Source: Permianibacter aggregans (GTDB taxonomy: Bacteria; Pseudomonadota; Gammaproteobacteria; Enterobacterales; Permianibacteraceae). From it: a stretch of 64,000 nucleotides of DNA. The notes under the pieces were generated by a model that was given only the letters and a program-made list of their open reading frames with translations, was not told where the DNA came from and ran no database searches. The DNA is taken from the NCBI RefSeq assembly GCF_009756665.1, contig NZ_CP037953.1, forward strand, positions 3,472,001 to 3,536,000. Reading direction: 5' to 3'. This document shows, piece by piece, positions 45,713 to 54,382 of the stretch. Position 1 is the first letter of the stretch. Each line of letters opens with the position of its first letter. The translations under genes were made by a program, and so were the position numbers.

Positions 45713-47964
45713 TTGGGAAACCACGACACTCGTTGACATTGCTGGCCAGCGCCATTGCCATGACGTTCAGCCAGCAGACATTGGCCGAACCGGAAACACC
45801 GGCGCAGGATGAAGAGGAAGTTGAACATATCGTCGTCACGGCCAGCCGACGTGCCGAACACCTCGCCGAAATTCCCGGCACGGTGCAGGTGCTTGGCCGC
45901 GAGCAATTGCTGGAACAGGCGCAGCCGGGGCAGGGGCTGGGCGATGTGCTGGCGATGCTGATTCCTTCGCTCGGTGTCAGCACCGAAACGCGCACCAGCG
46001 CTTCGCAAACGATGCGAGGTCGCAATGTACTGGTGCTGATCGACGGCGTACCGCAGAACGATAATCGCGATGTCTCCCGGCATTACGATAATCTGTCTTT
46101 GTCGCATGTCGAGCGCATCGAAGTGATTTCCGGCGCCAGCGCCGTTTACGGTTCCGGTGGTACCGGCGGCATCATCAATATCATCACCCGGCGCAATCGC
46201 GGCGAATCGTTGGCGTTTGATGTCCGCAGCGGTGGTTCGATCAATACCGAATCGAGTGGCGATGGCGGTGATTTGGGTTTTGCCCACGGCGCTACCGGCC
46301 GTGAAGGCGCGTTCGATTTTTATTTCGGTTTTGGTTTTGAAAGCCGCCAGAGCGCGTTCGATGCCGAAGGCCGGCAGATTGCTCCAGAGCCGGCGCAGAC
46401 CTCGCTGTCGGATACCGAGACCAGCGACATGTTGCTGAAAGTCGGTTTCGAGCCGAATGATTTGCAACGCATGGAATTCCATTTCAGCCGTTATCAGAAC
46501 GAGCAGGACAGCGAATACGGCCCGAATTACGGCGGCCCCGGTGTACCGGTGTTGTTGCGCCGCGAATCGGTGCCGGTCGAAGCGGTGGCCGGTCTGCAGC
46601 TTGACGATCAGCCTTATACCGAACGGCAGGCAATGAGCGTGCAATATCGCCATGACGATGTCGCCGGCCAGCGCCTGCATGCACTGGCTTATGCACGCGA
46701 ACGCGAGTTTCGTTTCTTTCCGTTTCCGCAGCAATTGATTCCCGGCAATGCCAGCAGCATTGTCGTCAATCAATCGACTTCCTATGCCGATGTTGCCGGC
46801 GTCAAACTGGCGCTCGATGGTGAGCCGATACAGCATTGGCGCCTGGTTTACGGCATTGATTACGACCGCGATGAAGGTCGCCAGCGAGCACGCGGTTATG
46901 ACCCGATGGCGTTTCTGATCAGCGGTGGTTTGCAGTACCTTCCGATTGGCGGCGAATACGATTACGGCCCCGATGTGCGCACCGATAAACTCGGGCTGTT
47001 CATGCAGAACCATTGGCAGATGACCGAAGCGCTAGCCTTGCGTACCGGTATTCGTCATGAACAGGTTGAGGTCGAGGTTTCCGATTCAGTGCCGGTGCTG
47101 GAAACCTTCGCGCATGGACTTGGCGTCATTCCGCGCATCACGCCGTTGCCGGGTGCCGAGCTCGATTACCGCGAGAATCTTTACAACCTCGGCGCGGTTT
47201 ACGCCATTGATGCCAGCCAGCAATGGTTCGTCAATTATTCCGAAGGTTTCGAGCTGCCGGATACCGCCCGTCTGCTGCGCAACGCCATTGCGCCGAACAG
47301 TCTGACGCTGTTCATTCCCGGTGTTCGTGGCGGCACCGTTGTTGCCGAGTCGGAACTGGAAGCAGTGAAAGTTGAAAGCACGGAAATCGGCTGGCGCTGG
47401 CGCGGCGATGACAGTCGCCTTCATGTCACGGCATTCCAGAATCGCTCATCGAAAACGCCGGTATTCAATGCCGATTATTCGGTCGATATTCTTGATCAGG
47501 AAAAGCGCATCGAAGGCATCGAGTCCGGTTTTGATGCCTACCTCGATCAGAACTGGTCGCTCGGTGGCAGTGCCGCTTACACGCGCGGTGAAACCCGCGA
47601 TGAAAGCAGCGGCGACTGGCTGTCACTGTCGGCATTCGAGGTGTCGCCGATGAAAGCCACCGTTTATCTTGGCTACCAGCAAAGCGGTTACTGGCAAACC
47701 CGAATCCAGGCGCTGCATGTCGGTGATTACGATGCGGCCAATCGGGACAACCCGCGTGAGGCCGCAATCGATGGCTACACCGTTTACGACTGGCTGACTG
47801 AAATCGAATTGCCGGCCGGCGCGCTGACGATCAATATCCGCAACCTGCTGAACGAGCAATACCAAACGGTGTACAGCCAGTGGGCGCAGAATATTTATGG
47901 CGATTTTGTCGGCATTCCGGCCAACGGCCGTTCTGTGGCGTTGCTGTATACGCTGCGTTACTGA
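45709..47964 (+). CDS. iutA: TonB-dependent siderophore receptor, IutA-like
   Basis: 751 residues. A signal peptide (to TLA-EPE, about residue 26) is followed by a plug domain with the TonB-box-like EHIVVTASR, SGASAVYGSGGTGGIINIITR, and a 22-strand barrel ending YTLRY. The barrel has the FRFFPFP stretch and plug features that I recall in E. coli IutA. With the iucABCD-order genes upstream it is the likely receptor for the made siderophore. Start overlaps the PepSY stop (ATGA). Confidence 0.85.
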   Translation: MIGKPRHSLTLLASAIAMTFSQQTLAEPETPAQDEEEVEHIVVTASRRAEHLAEIPGTVQVLGREQLLEQAQPGQGLGDVLAMLIPSLGVSTETRTSASQTMRGRNVLVLIDGVPQNDNRDVSRHYDNLSLSHVERIEVISGASAVYGSGGTGGIINIITRRNRGESLAFDVRSGGSINTESSGDGGDLGFAHGATGREGAFDFYFGFGFESRQSAFDAEGRQIAPEPAQTSLSDTETSDMLLKVGFEPNDLQRMEFHFSRYQNEQDSEYGPNYGGPGVPVLLRRESVPVEAVAGLQLDDQPYTERQAMSVQYRHDDVAGQRLHALAYAREREFRFFPFPQQLIPGNASSIVVNQSTSYADVAGVKLALDGEPIQHWRLVYGIDYDRDEGRQRARGYDPMAFLISGGLQYLPIGGEYDYGPDVRTDKLGLFMQNHWQMTEALALRTGIRHEQVEVEVSDSVPVLETFAHGLGVIPRITPLPGAELDYRENLYNLGAVYAIDASQQWFVNYSEGFELPDTARLLRNAIAPNSLTLFIPGVRGGTVVAESELEAVKVESTEIGWRWRGDDSRLHVTAFQNRSSKTPVFNADYSVDILDQEKRIEGIESGFDAYLDQNWSLGGSAAYTRGETRDESSGDWLSLSAFEVSPMKATVYLGYQQSGYWQTRIQALHVGDYDAANRDNPREAAIDGYTVYDWLTEIELPAGALTINIRNLLNEQYQTVYSQWAQNIYGDFVGIPANGRSVALLYTLRY

Positions 47965-47973
47965 TTTAAAAAT

Positions 47974-48002
47974 GGACATGCGGAGGGGATTTCCGTATGT
48001 CC
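47974..48002. terminator. Terminator after the IutA-like gene
   Basis: GGACATGCGGA-7-TCCGTATGTCC, ten of eleven bases paired, followed by TTCTTTTTT. Confidence 0.75.
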
Positions 48003-48024
48003 TTCTTTTTTCAACCTGAAAAAC

Positions 48025-48049
48025 AAAAAGCGGCCACTGGCCGCTTTTT
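48025..48049. terminator. Bidirectional terminator between the two receptors
   Basis: AAAAAGCGGCC-3-GGCCGCTTTTT, perfect symmetrical stem with A and T tails between the convergent IutA-like and FhuE-like genes. Confidence 0.88.
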
Positions 48050-48066
48050 GTTTTCATGGGTGATGA

Positions 48067-50184
48067 TCAATAACGCCAGTTCAGCGTCAGCGTATAGTTG
48101 CGCGGTGCGCCGTAATAGCCTTGTTCCCAGTACAGACTCTGGATGTATTTCTCATCGGTCGCGTTGTTGACATGCACCGAGACGTTGATTTGTTCGTTGA
48201 CGTGGTAGTTGGCGAACAGATCAATCAGCGCGTAACTGTCCTGGCGAATGGCGGTACTGCCGGCATCACGGTGAATATCATCCTGCCAGTCGAGACGCAT
48301 GCCGAATTGCAGGGCATCGAAGCTGGGTGGACGGTAGCTGGTGGCCAAACGCAGGACTTGTCTTGGAACAAAGGTGCGGTCGGCGTTGCCATCGCGATCT
48401 TCGATATCGAGATCGGTGAAGCCGAAGACCAGTTGCCAGCCGTCGGCCAATCGGCCAGCGACTTCGAATTCGTAACCGTTGCTGTAGTAATCGGTGCCAG
48501 CGTAAATATTTTGCAGGGCGACGGTATCGAAATACGCGTATTCGGCGATATTGGTATGCTCGGCGTCGAAGTAGGCAAAGCTCGCGATCAGTGCATCGTC
48601 AAAGAACGAGGATTTGAAACCGATTTCCGCGCTGCTGCCTTCGGCCGGCGCCAGTCGGGTCAGATCAGCACCGAGTTCGCCCTGCGGCATAAAGGTTTCG
48701 GTGTAGCTTGCATACAAGGAAACCTGATCGGTCAGGCCGTAAACGAGGCCACCGTATGGCAGGGTTTTGCCATTGGCTTCGGCGTTCTGCGGTGTGCTGT
48801 AGCTGACGCCCTCACTTTGCCAGTCCAATACCCGGACTCCGGCAATCAGCGACAAAGCATCGGTCAGCGAGAAACGCGAGGCAAAATAAACGGCAGTTTG
48901 TTCTTCGGTCCACTGACTGCCATCGCCGATATCGACAAAATTCGGACGCGGATAGTCGCCATTCCAGGCCGCGAAATTCGGGATCGGCGGGAAGCCGTTG
49001 GTGTAGTCATACCAGGACTGATCTTCGATTTCGGTTTCCGACCAGCTGAAACCCAACACCATATCGTGTTCGCGACCACCGAGCGTGAAACTGCCGGAGG
49101 CGAACAGATCAAAAATATCTTTCTTGTCATTCAGGACATAGGCACTGGCATAACCGGTCAGCCCTGCCTCGGTGCTGCGATCCGGTGTGCCAAACATATA
49201 AAACAGTTCGCTGTCGCCATCGATGTCGCTCTGGCTGTAAACCGCTTTCGCCAGCCAGCCATTGCTGAACTGGTATTCGTATTCGGCGAACAGATTGGTT
49301 TCTTTCGAATCCCAGTAAGCCCAGTCGGCCGAGGTGCTTTTCGAGACATCGTAATCGGTGGCGCTGCCATCGGTGTAGTAGAGCGGCAGCGCGCCCCAGA
49401 GCGGACTGTCGGCATTGCTTTGCTGCTGGCTGACGCCAAAGGTCAGCACTGATTGCGGCGTCACGAAGGCATCGACGACGGCGTAGATAATGTTTTTGTC
49501 GAGCGCGTAATCCTCAAGGTAGGAATCGCCTTGCTGAGCAGCGACGACGACCCGGCCGCGCACATTTTCAGTCAGCGAACCGGAGACATCAGCGTCGAGG
49601 CGGGCGGTGCTCCAGGAGCCGTAGCTCAAGCCGGCACTGGCCTGGAATTCACTGGTCGGGCGCTTGCGCACCAGGTTGATCGTTGCGGCCGGATTGCCGG
49701 CACCGGCCATCAGGCCGTTGGCGCCACGCAGCACCTCAATGCGCTGGTAAATGGCGGTATCAAAATCGCCTTCGGCATTGCCATAGGTCAGCGGCAGACC
49801 AACGCCGTCCACCTGAAAATTGGTGATGTCGAAACCACGGGCGGTGTAATAGGTGCGGTCGGTTTCCACCTGCTCGACCTGCACGCCGGTCGCCAGTTCC
49901 AATGCTTCATTGATGTTGTTCAGGTTGAAATCATCGAGTTGGCTGCGGTTGATGATGGAAATCGATTGCGGCGTTTCCAGCACCGAGAGATTCAGCTTGG
50001 TGGCGGTGTCGCTGTCGCGGGTCAGGTAGCTGTCCGGCAGTTTTTCGCCATGCACTTCGATGGTTTCGACCTTGCTTTTGGCGGCGTCGTCATCGGGTAG
50101 TTCATCGGCGAACGTGGCAAAACAAGGGGTAAGGGCGACGGCAAGCAAAGACCGACGGAACAGTCGGGAAAAGGGCAGGTTCAC
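48067..50184 (-). CDS. TonB-dependent siderophore receptor, FhuE/FpvA-like
   Basis: 705 residues, signal peptide ending near CFATFADE (residues 21-28). Plug starts with the TonB-like VETIEVHGEKL, LETPQSISIINRSQLDDF and FQVDGVG, the pattern of the FhuE/FpvA/FoxA siderophore-receptor group for hydroxamates. The barrel ends with NYTLTLNWRY, the terminal aromatic needed for BAM. It lies opposite the IutA-like gene, and probably takes up a foreign hydroxamate. A perfect Fur box lies 53 bases before its ATG. Confidence 0.88.
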   Translation of the reverse strand: MNLPFSRLFRRSLLAVALTPCFATFADELPDDDAAKSKVETIEVHGEKLPDSYLTRDSDTATKLNLSVLETPQSISIINRSQLDDFNLNNINEALELATGVQVEQVETDRTYYTARGFDITNFQVDGVGLPLTYGNAEGDFDTAIYQRIEVLRGANGLMAGAGNPAATINLVRKRPTSEFQASAGLSYGSWSTARLDADVSGSLTENVRGRVVVAAQQGDSYLEDYALDKNIIYAVVDAFVTPQSVLTFGVSQQQSNADSPLWGALPLYYTDGSATDYDVSKSTSADWAYWDSKETNLFAEYEYQFSNGWLAKAVYSQSDIDGDSELFYMFGTPDRSTEAGLTGYASAYVLNDKKDIFDLFASGSFTLGGREHDMVLGFSWSETEIEDQSWYDYTNGFPPIPNFAAWNGDYPRPNFVDIGDGSQWTEEQTAVYFASRFSLTDALSLIAGVRVLDWQSEGVSYSTPQNAEANGKTLPYGGLVYGLTDQVSLYASYTETFMPQGELGADLTRLAPAEGSSAEIGFKSSFFDDALIASFAYFDAEHTNIAEYAYFDTVALQNIYAGTDYYSNGYEFEVAGRLADGWQLVFGFTDLDIEDRDGNADRTFVPRQVLRLATSYRPPSFDALQFGMRLDWQDDIHRDAGSTAIRQDSYALIDLFANYHVNEQINVSVHVNNATDEKYIQSLYWEQGYYGAPRNYTLTLNWRY

Positions 50185-50237
50185 GGCATGGATCCTTTGT
50201 TACGGGAAAGTAATTGGCAAGAGAATGATAGTGTTGT

Positions 50238-50252
50238 TGATAATCATTATCA
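50238..50252. promoter_or_regulatory. Perfect Fur box upstream of the FhuE-like receptor
   Basis: TGATAATCATTATCA is the exact 7-1-7 Fur consensus (TGATAATNATTATCA). The clearest Fur site in the window; with TTGTTGATAATC also extending to the left. It should repress the receptor gene in iron-rich cells. Confidence 0.85.
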
Positions 50253-50361
50253 ATAGCGGAAAAGCCCAATGACCGAAGCACGGTGGTTTGCCGACTTATC
50301 AGGTGCTGCGGGGCTGGCTGTTAAGGGGAGCAACTGAGTTCGAACTTTGTTGCTAATAAGA

Positions 50362-50375
50362 TTGATTTTTATCAA
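50362..50375. promoter_or_regulatory. Perfect FNR/Anr box upstream of the porin gene
   Basis: TTGATTTTTATCAA is exactly TTGAT-N4-ATCAA, the FNR/Anr/CRP-like half-site pair. It is centred about 61 bases before the start expected from the TACAAT -10 at 50418-50423, a class I activator position. Suggests activation of the porin operon when oxygen is low. Confidence 0.6.
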
Positions 50376-50382
50376 GTAACAA

Positions 50383-50402
50383 AAATGAGAAGTGTTCTTA
50401 TT
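50383..50402. promoter_or_regulatory. Fur box at the porin promoter
   Basis: AAATGAGAAGTGTTCTTATT differs from AAATGAGAATNATTCTCATT at three positions. It covers the TTCTTA -35 element of a promoter with a 17-base spacer to TACAAT (50418-50423), so Fur binding would block it. Confidence 0.6.
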
Positions 50403-50468
50403 AGTGACCAATTCCCGTACAATGCGCACCGTTCCTTCACATTCTCAATTAAAAAGGATGCACTCAAC

Positions 50469-51659
50469 ATGACGAACACTTTGTGGAAGTCGGCCGTTGC
50501 ACTGGCCGTCAGCTTGGGATTGGCCGGTACCTCGTTGGCCGCCGACAACGCCCAGGTGGAATCCCTGCAGAAAAAACTGGACCAACAGCAAAAGCAGATT
50601 GATCAGCTGAAAAAGCAGGTCGAAGCTGCGGTGGAAGCCACGGAAAATGCCAGTAACGTGGGCACGGCGTCGAAATCGACGTTTGGCGGTTACGGCGAAT
50701 TGCATTACGGCAATTACGACAAGAAAGCGCCGGATGGTGCGTCGAGCACGGATGACAAAGCCTTTGATTTTCACCGCTTTGTGCTGTTCTTCGGCCACGA
50801 ATTCAACGACAAAGTGCGCTTCTTCTCCGAATTGGAGCTGGAGCACGCGCTGGCCGGTGAAGGCAAGAAAGGCGAAGTCGAGTTGGAGCAAGCCTTCATC
50901 GAATACCGTGTCAGCGACGCCTTTGCCTGGAAAGCGGGCTTGTTTCTGTTGCCCGTTGGCATGCTGAACGAAACTCATGAACCGCCAACATTTTATGGTA
51001 CCGAGCGTAACCGCATTGAAAGCGACATCGTCCCGACCACTTGGTGGGAAGGCGGTGTTGGCGCCACGTACCGTTTTGCTGACGGTTTGACCGGTGAGTT
51101 TGATTTGACCAGCGGTTTGTACACGGGCCAGAGCTTTAATATTCGCAGTGGTCGCCAGAAAGTGTCGAAAGCCAAAGGCGATGCGCTGGCCTATACCGGC
51201 CGTTTGAAATACACCGCCATCCCTGGCCTGGAACTGGCGACAACGCTGCAATACCAAAGCGATTTGCTGCAGGGTGAAGGCACCACGGCCAGCGCTTCCG
51301 AAGAAGCCTCGGCGACGCTGTTTGAAGTGCACGCCGCCTGGCAAATCGGCCAATTTGATCTGCGCGCGCTTTATGCGATGTGGGATATCGACAGCGCCAC
51401 GGCGGAAGCGGCCAATGTCGACAAGCAGGACGGCTGGTTCATCGAGCCTGGTTTCCGCATTAACGAGATGTTCGGCGTGTTTGCGCGTTACAGCGTTTGG
51501 GATAACGGCGGCCTTGCTGTCGAAACCGAGAAAAAGTCCGCGCAGTTCGGCATCAATACCTGGGTGCATCCAAACGTGGTGTTGAAAGCCGATTACGAAA
51601 AACTGAGTGGTGCACTCGATGACAAGGGCTTCAACCTTGGCGTCGGTTACTACTTCTAA
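50469..51659 (+). CDS. Outer-membrane porin with N-terminal coiled coil
   Basis: 396 residues from the ATG at 50469, with AAGGA upstream. A signal peptide (ends LAA-DNAQ, about 24) is followed by a charged coiled-coil (VESLQKKLDQQQKQIDQLKK) and a beta-barrel ending NLGVGYYF. Resembles OprO/OprP-like phosphate-selective porins or the DUF3138 group, where the coiled-coil holds trimers. Its promoter combines Fur and FNR boxes. Function in iron uptake is implied by the FMN-binding, PepSY and FbpABC genes behind it. A terminator follows directly. Confidence 0.75.
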   Translation: MTNTLWKSAVALAVSLGLAGTSLAADNAQVESLQKKLDQQQKQIDQLKKQVEAAVEATENASNVGTASKSTFGGYGELHYGNYDKKAPDGASSTDDKAFDFHRFVLFFGHEFNDKVRFFSELELEHALAGEGKKGEVELEQAFIEYRVSDAFAWKAGLFLLPVGMLNETHEPPTFYGTERNRIESDIVPTTWWEGGVGATYRFADGLTGEFDLTSGLYTGQSFNIRSGRQKVSKAKGDALAYTGRLKYTAIPGLELATTLQYQSDLLQGEGTTASASEEASATLFEVHAAWQIGQFDLRALYAMWDIDSATAEAANVDKQDGWFIEPGFRINEMFGVFARYSVWDNGGLAVETEKKSAQFGINTWVHPNVVLKADYEKLSGALDDKGFNLGVGYYF

Positions 51660-51677
51660 ACGTCTTCGATGCGAGAC

Positions 51678-51713
51678 AACCGGGGCAGCTCAATCTGCTC
51701 CGGTTTTTGTGTT
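51678..51713. terminator. Terminator after the porin gene
   Basis: AACCGGGGCAG-6-CTGCTCCGGTT, ten of eleven paired, then TTTGTGTTTT. It separates the porin from the FMN-binding gene, allowing partial read-through. Confidence 0.8.
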
Positions 51714-51743
51714 TTACCGCGATCTGAAATGCGGAGCGATGCG

Positions 51744-52247
51744 ATGACCAGATGGCTGTTTGTTTGCCTGTTGTTGGCATCGTTCTCGTTACGGGCCGAA
51801 AGTACCTATCTCGCCCCTGACGAGTTTTTGCAGCAAACGTTCGCTGGCAAAGTGCCCGCGCCAGAGTTGTTCTGGTTCGACAAAGAACAACGCAGGGCCA
51901 TCACCGACATTCTTGGCCATGCACCGCATGGCGCCCGCACCCGGTATTGGCGTGAGGGAAAACGCAGTGCCTGGATTCTGGACGAAATCGGCAAAGAACA
52001 TCCGATTACCTTTGGTGTCGTGATCAACGACCAACAGATTGAACGCATTGCCGTGCTGATTTACCGGGAAAGTCGCGGCTGGGAAGTACGTTCGGATGCT
52101 TTCACCGGTCAATTCGATGGCGCCCGCTTGACCGGTGAACAAAAACTTTCCAAGCCGATTGATGGCATTACCGGCGCTACCCTGTCGGTGCGCGCCATGC
52201 AGAACATTGCCAGGATGGCTTTGTACATGCACCAGCAACTGCCCTGA
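51744..52247 (+). CDS. FMN-binding domain protein, periplasmic
   Basis: 167 residues from the ATG at 51744. A signal peptide (LFVCLLLASFSLRAEST) precedes one FMN-bind domain with the flavinylation motif DGITGATLS, whose Thr should carry covalent FMN attached by ApbE. It ends five bases before the next ATG region; the PepSY gene starts six bases after the stop. An electron carrier of the periplasm. Confidence 0.85.
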   Translation: MTRWLFVCLLLASFSLRAESTYLAPDEFLQQTFAGKVPAPELFWFDKEQRRAITDILGHAPHGARTRYWREGKRSAWILDEIGKEHPITFGVVINDQQIERIAVLIYRESRGWEVRSDAFTGQFDGARLTGEQKLSKPIDGITGATLSVRAMQNIARMALYMHQQLP

Positions 52248-52252
52248 ACGCC

Positions 52253-53053
52253 ATGTCGAAGTTTCCCAAACATCGTCACACTGCTCAGAAAAACCATGGC
52301 AATAAAAAATGGTCGCGGCCATGGTTTGCCCGCTGGCATTGGCGGCTTGGCTTGGTATTTGTACCTCTGGTTTGCTGGTTATTGTTAACCGGTGTGCTGC
52401 TGCAATATGCCGGTCGCCTGGGGCTCGATAAACAACCTGTGCATAGCCAGCTGTTGCTCGACTGGTATGGCATTCCCGAGGCAAAACTGCAGACATTTCC
52501 GGTTTCCGGACACTGGCTGAGTGACCTCGAGCAACAGTGGTATTTTGATCATCAAGCGATAGCCGCGCCGGCGGATGAATTACTGCTGGCGACGGCATTC
52601 AATGACATGATTGTCGCCGTTGGGCGCAAGCAATTGGTGTTGCTGACCGCAGATGGCGAATTGATCGAAATAATTTCCGATGCCGATCTGCCGTCGCCGG
52701 TTATTGCGGCGAGCTTTTCTGCAGAGCGTCTTGTGCTGCAAACGGCTGAAGGCTATTTCCGTAGCGAAGATTTATTGACCTGGCATCCGATGGAGCAGTC
52801 CGCAATGCCGGCTCCCATGATTGCCAGCGCGACGATGCCGGTACTGTTGCAGGAGGCGATTGGACAAGACTGGCGGGCACGACAACTGCACTGGGAGCGG
52901 GTGCTGCAAGATTTGCATTCCGGCCGAATGTTCGGTGTCGTCGGTGAATGGTTGTCCAACCTGGCCGCGATGGGACTACTGTTTCTGAGTTTCTCTGGTA
53001 TCTGGATGTGGTGGAAACGGCGCCACGGCAATCACCGACAAGTAAATCGTTGA
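52253..53053 (+). CDS. PepSY-associated TM helix protein
   Basis: 266 residues. The start KWSRPWFARWHWRLGLVFVP is the typical amphipathic-plus-helix opening of PepSY-TM proteins; one helix about 33-52, a periplasmic domain of beta repeat character, and a second helix at the C-terminus (LSNLAAMGLLFLSFSGIWMW). It lies six bases after the FMN-binding gene, so the two are co-translated. A membrane partner that passes electrons to the FMN-binding protein is inferred. Confidence 0.75.
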   Translation: MSKFPKHRHTAQKNHGNKKWSRPWFARWHWRLGLVFVPLVCWLLLTGVLLQYAGRLGLDKQPVHSQLLLDWYGIPEAKLQTFPVSGHWLSDLEQQWYFDHQAIAAPADELLLATAFNDMIVAVGRKQLVLLTADGELIEIISDADLPSPVIAASFSAERLVLQTAEGYFRSEDLLTWHPMEQSAMPAPMIASATMPVLLQEAIGQDWRARQLHWERVLQDLHSGRMFGVVGEWLSNLAAMGLLFLSFSGIWMWWKRRHGNHRQVNR

Positions 53054-53168
53054 GGCGGTGCCAAGAGCATGAACCGGATGCTGGTGTTGTCGTAAAAACT
53101 TCTTTTGTCTGGCACCCTCCGCGCGGGAATAATGCCGCCGCGGTTTTCGAGAGCAGGAGTATTGAGCG

Positions 53169-54179
53169 ATGAGCAATAATCAGTGGAAGCGGTTGAGTTT
53201 GGTGCTGATCACCGGGTTGGCGTCAGTCGCCAGCAGCGCCGCCGATTTGGTGATCTATTCGGCTCGCAACGAACAATTGATCAAGCCATTGTTCGATGCC
53301 TATCAGAAAAAGACCGGTGTCGAGATTCAGTTCATCACCGATAAAGAAGGGCCGTTGCTGGCGCGCTTGCAGGCCGAAGGTGCCAACACACCAGCCGATG
53401 TATTGCTGACCGTCGATGCCGGCAATCTTTGGCAGGCGGCGCAAGTCGGCGTGCTGCAGCCGGTGCAATCAGAAACACTGAGCAAGAATATTCCGACTCA
53501 TTTGCGCGACCCGGGCAATCAATGGTTTGGATTTTCAGTGCGCGCACGGGCCATGTTTTTCAATCCGGATAAAATTCAGGCCTCAGCACTCAGCAGCTAC
53601 GAACAACTGGCTGACAGGAGCATCGCCGGCAAACTGTGTTTGCGCACCAGCAAGAAGGTGTACAACCAATCACTGGTAGCGATGATGATTGCCGAACACG
53701 GCGAAGAGAAAACCGAGAAAGTCGTCAAAGGCTGGGTCAGTAATTTGGCGCTACCGCCATTTCCGGATGACACCAAACTGCTGGAAGCAATCGCCGAACC
53801 GCGCTCGCCCTGCGCGGTGGGTATCGCCAATACCTATTACTTCGGCAGGCTGATGGAAAAGCAACCACAACTGAAGTTGAACCTTTTCTGGCCAAATCAG
53901 GCATCAAGCGGTGTACATGTCAATATCTCCGGTGCGGGCGTAACGAAGCACGCCAAACATCGGCAAGCGGCCATCGCGTTTCTGGAATGGTTGTCATCGG
54001 AGCAAGCGCAGAACCTGTTTGCTGACGCCAACATGGAATACCCGGTCAACCCGAACGTGAAAGCGGCGGAGTTTGTCACGGCCTGGGGGCCATACAAAGC
54101 CAATCTGATTAACGTCGCCAAAGCTGGCGAATTGCAGGTACAGGCAACGATGTTGATGGATCGAGCTGGTTATAAATAA
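53169..54179 (+). CDS. fbpA: Ferric iron ABC transporter substrate-binding protein
   Basis: 336 residues, signal peptide to about SSA-ADLV. LVIYSARNEQLIKPLFDAYQ and IGIANTYYF-like segments (VGIANTYYFGRLM) match the FbpA/FutA periplasmic ferric-binding proteins. The Tyr pairs used to bind Fe3+ are plausible in TYYF. It is followed by permease and ATPase genes. A hairpin lies between fbpA and fbpB. Confidence 0.88.
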   Translation: MSNNQWKRLSLVLITGLASVASSAADLVIYSARNEQLIKPLFDAYQKKTGVEIQFITDKEGPLLARLQAEGANTPADVLLTVDAGNLWQAAQVGVLQPVQSETLSKNIPTHLRDPGNQWFGFSVRARAMFFNPDKIQASALSSYEQLADRSIAGKLCLRTSKKVYNQSLVAMMIAEHGEEKTEKVVKGWVSNLALPPFPDDTKLLEAIAEPRSPCAVGIANTYYFGRLMEKQPQLKLNLFWPNQASSGVHVNISGAGVTKHAKHRQAAIAFLEWLSSEQAQNLFADANMEYPVNPNVKAAEFVTAWGPYKANLINVAKAGELQVQATMLMDRAGYK

Positions 54180-54189
54180 TCCACAACGC

Positions 54190-54234
54190 CGGCAGTCGGT
54201 CGTAACCGTCACCACGAGCTATAACCGACTGCCG
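54190..54234. terminator. Intercistronic stem-loop between fbpA and fbpB
   Basis: CGGCAGTCGGT (54190-54200) and ACCGACTGCCG (54224-54234) are exact complements. No T-run follows. Typical of an attenuating or mRNA-stabilising hairpin that makes the binding protein more abundant than the membrane parts. Confidence 0.6.
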
Positions 54235-54382
54235 AGTCAACGCTGATTTCTCTTCGATGTCATGCCAACGTTTCGGCGTCAAGTTGCTTACGGTTTGCGC
54301 TCTACGTTCAACGTCAATTTGCATCAACGCATTCAGCCGGTACACTGCCGCCATTGCTCGCCGCTTTGTGTACGCCCTGTTG

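Noticed and set aside
48121-50100. Long plus-strand frames opposite the FhuE-like receptor
   Set aside because: Same reason: shadows of a well supported TonB-receptor gene.
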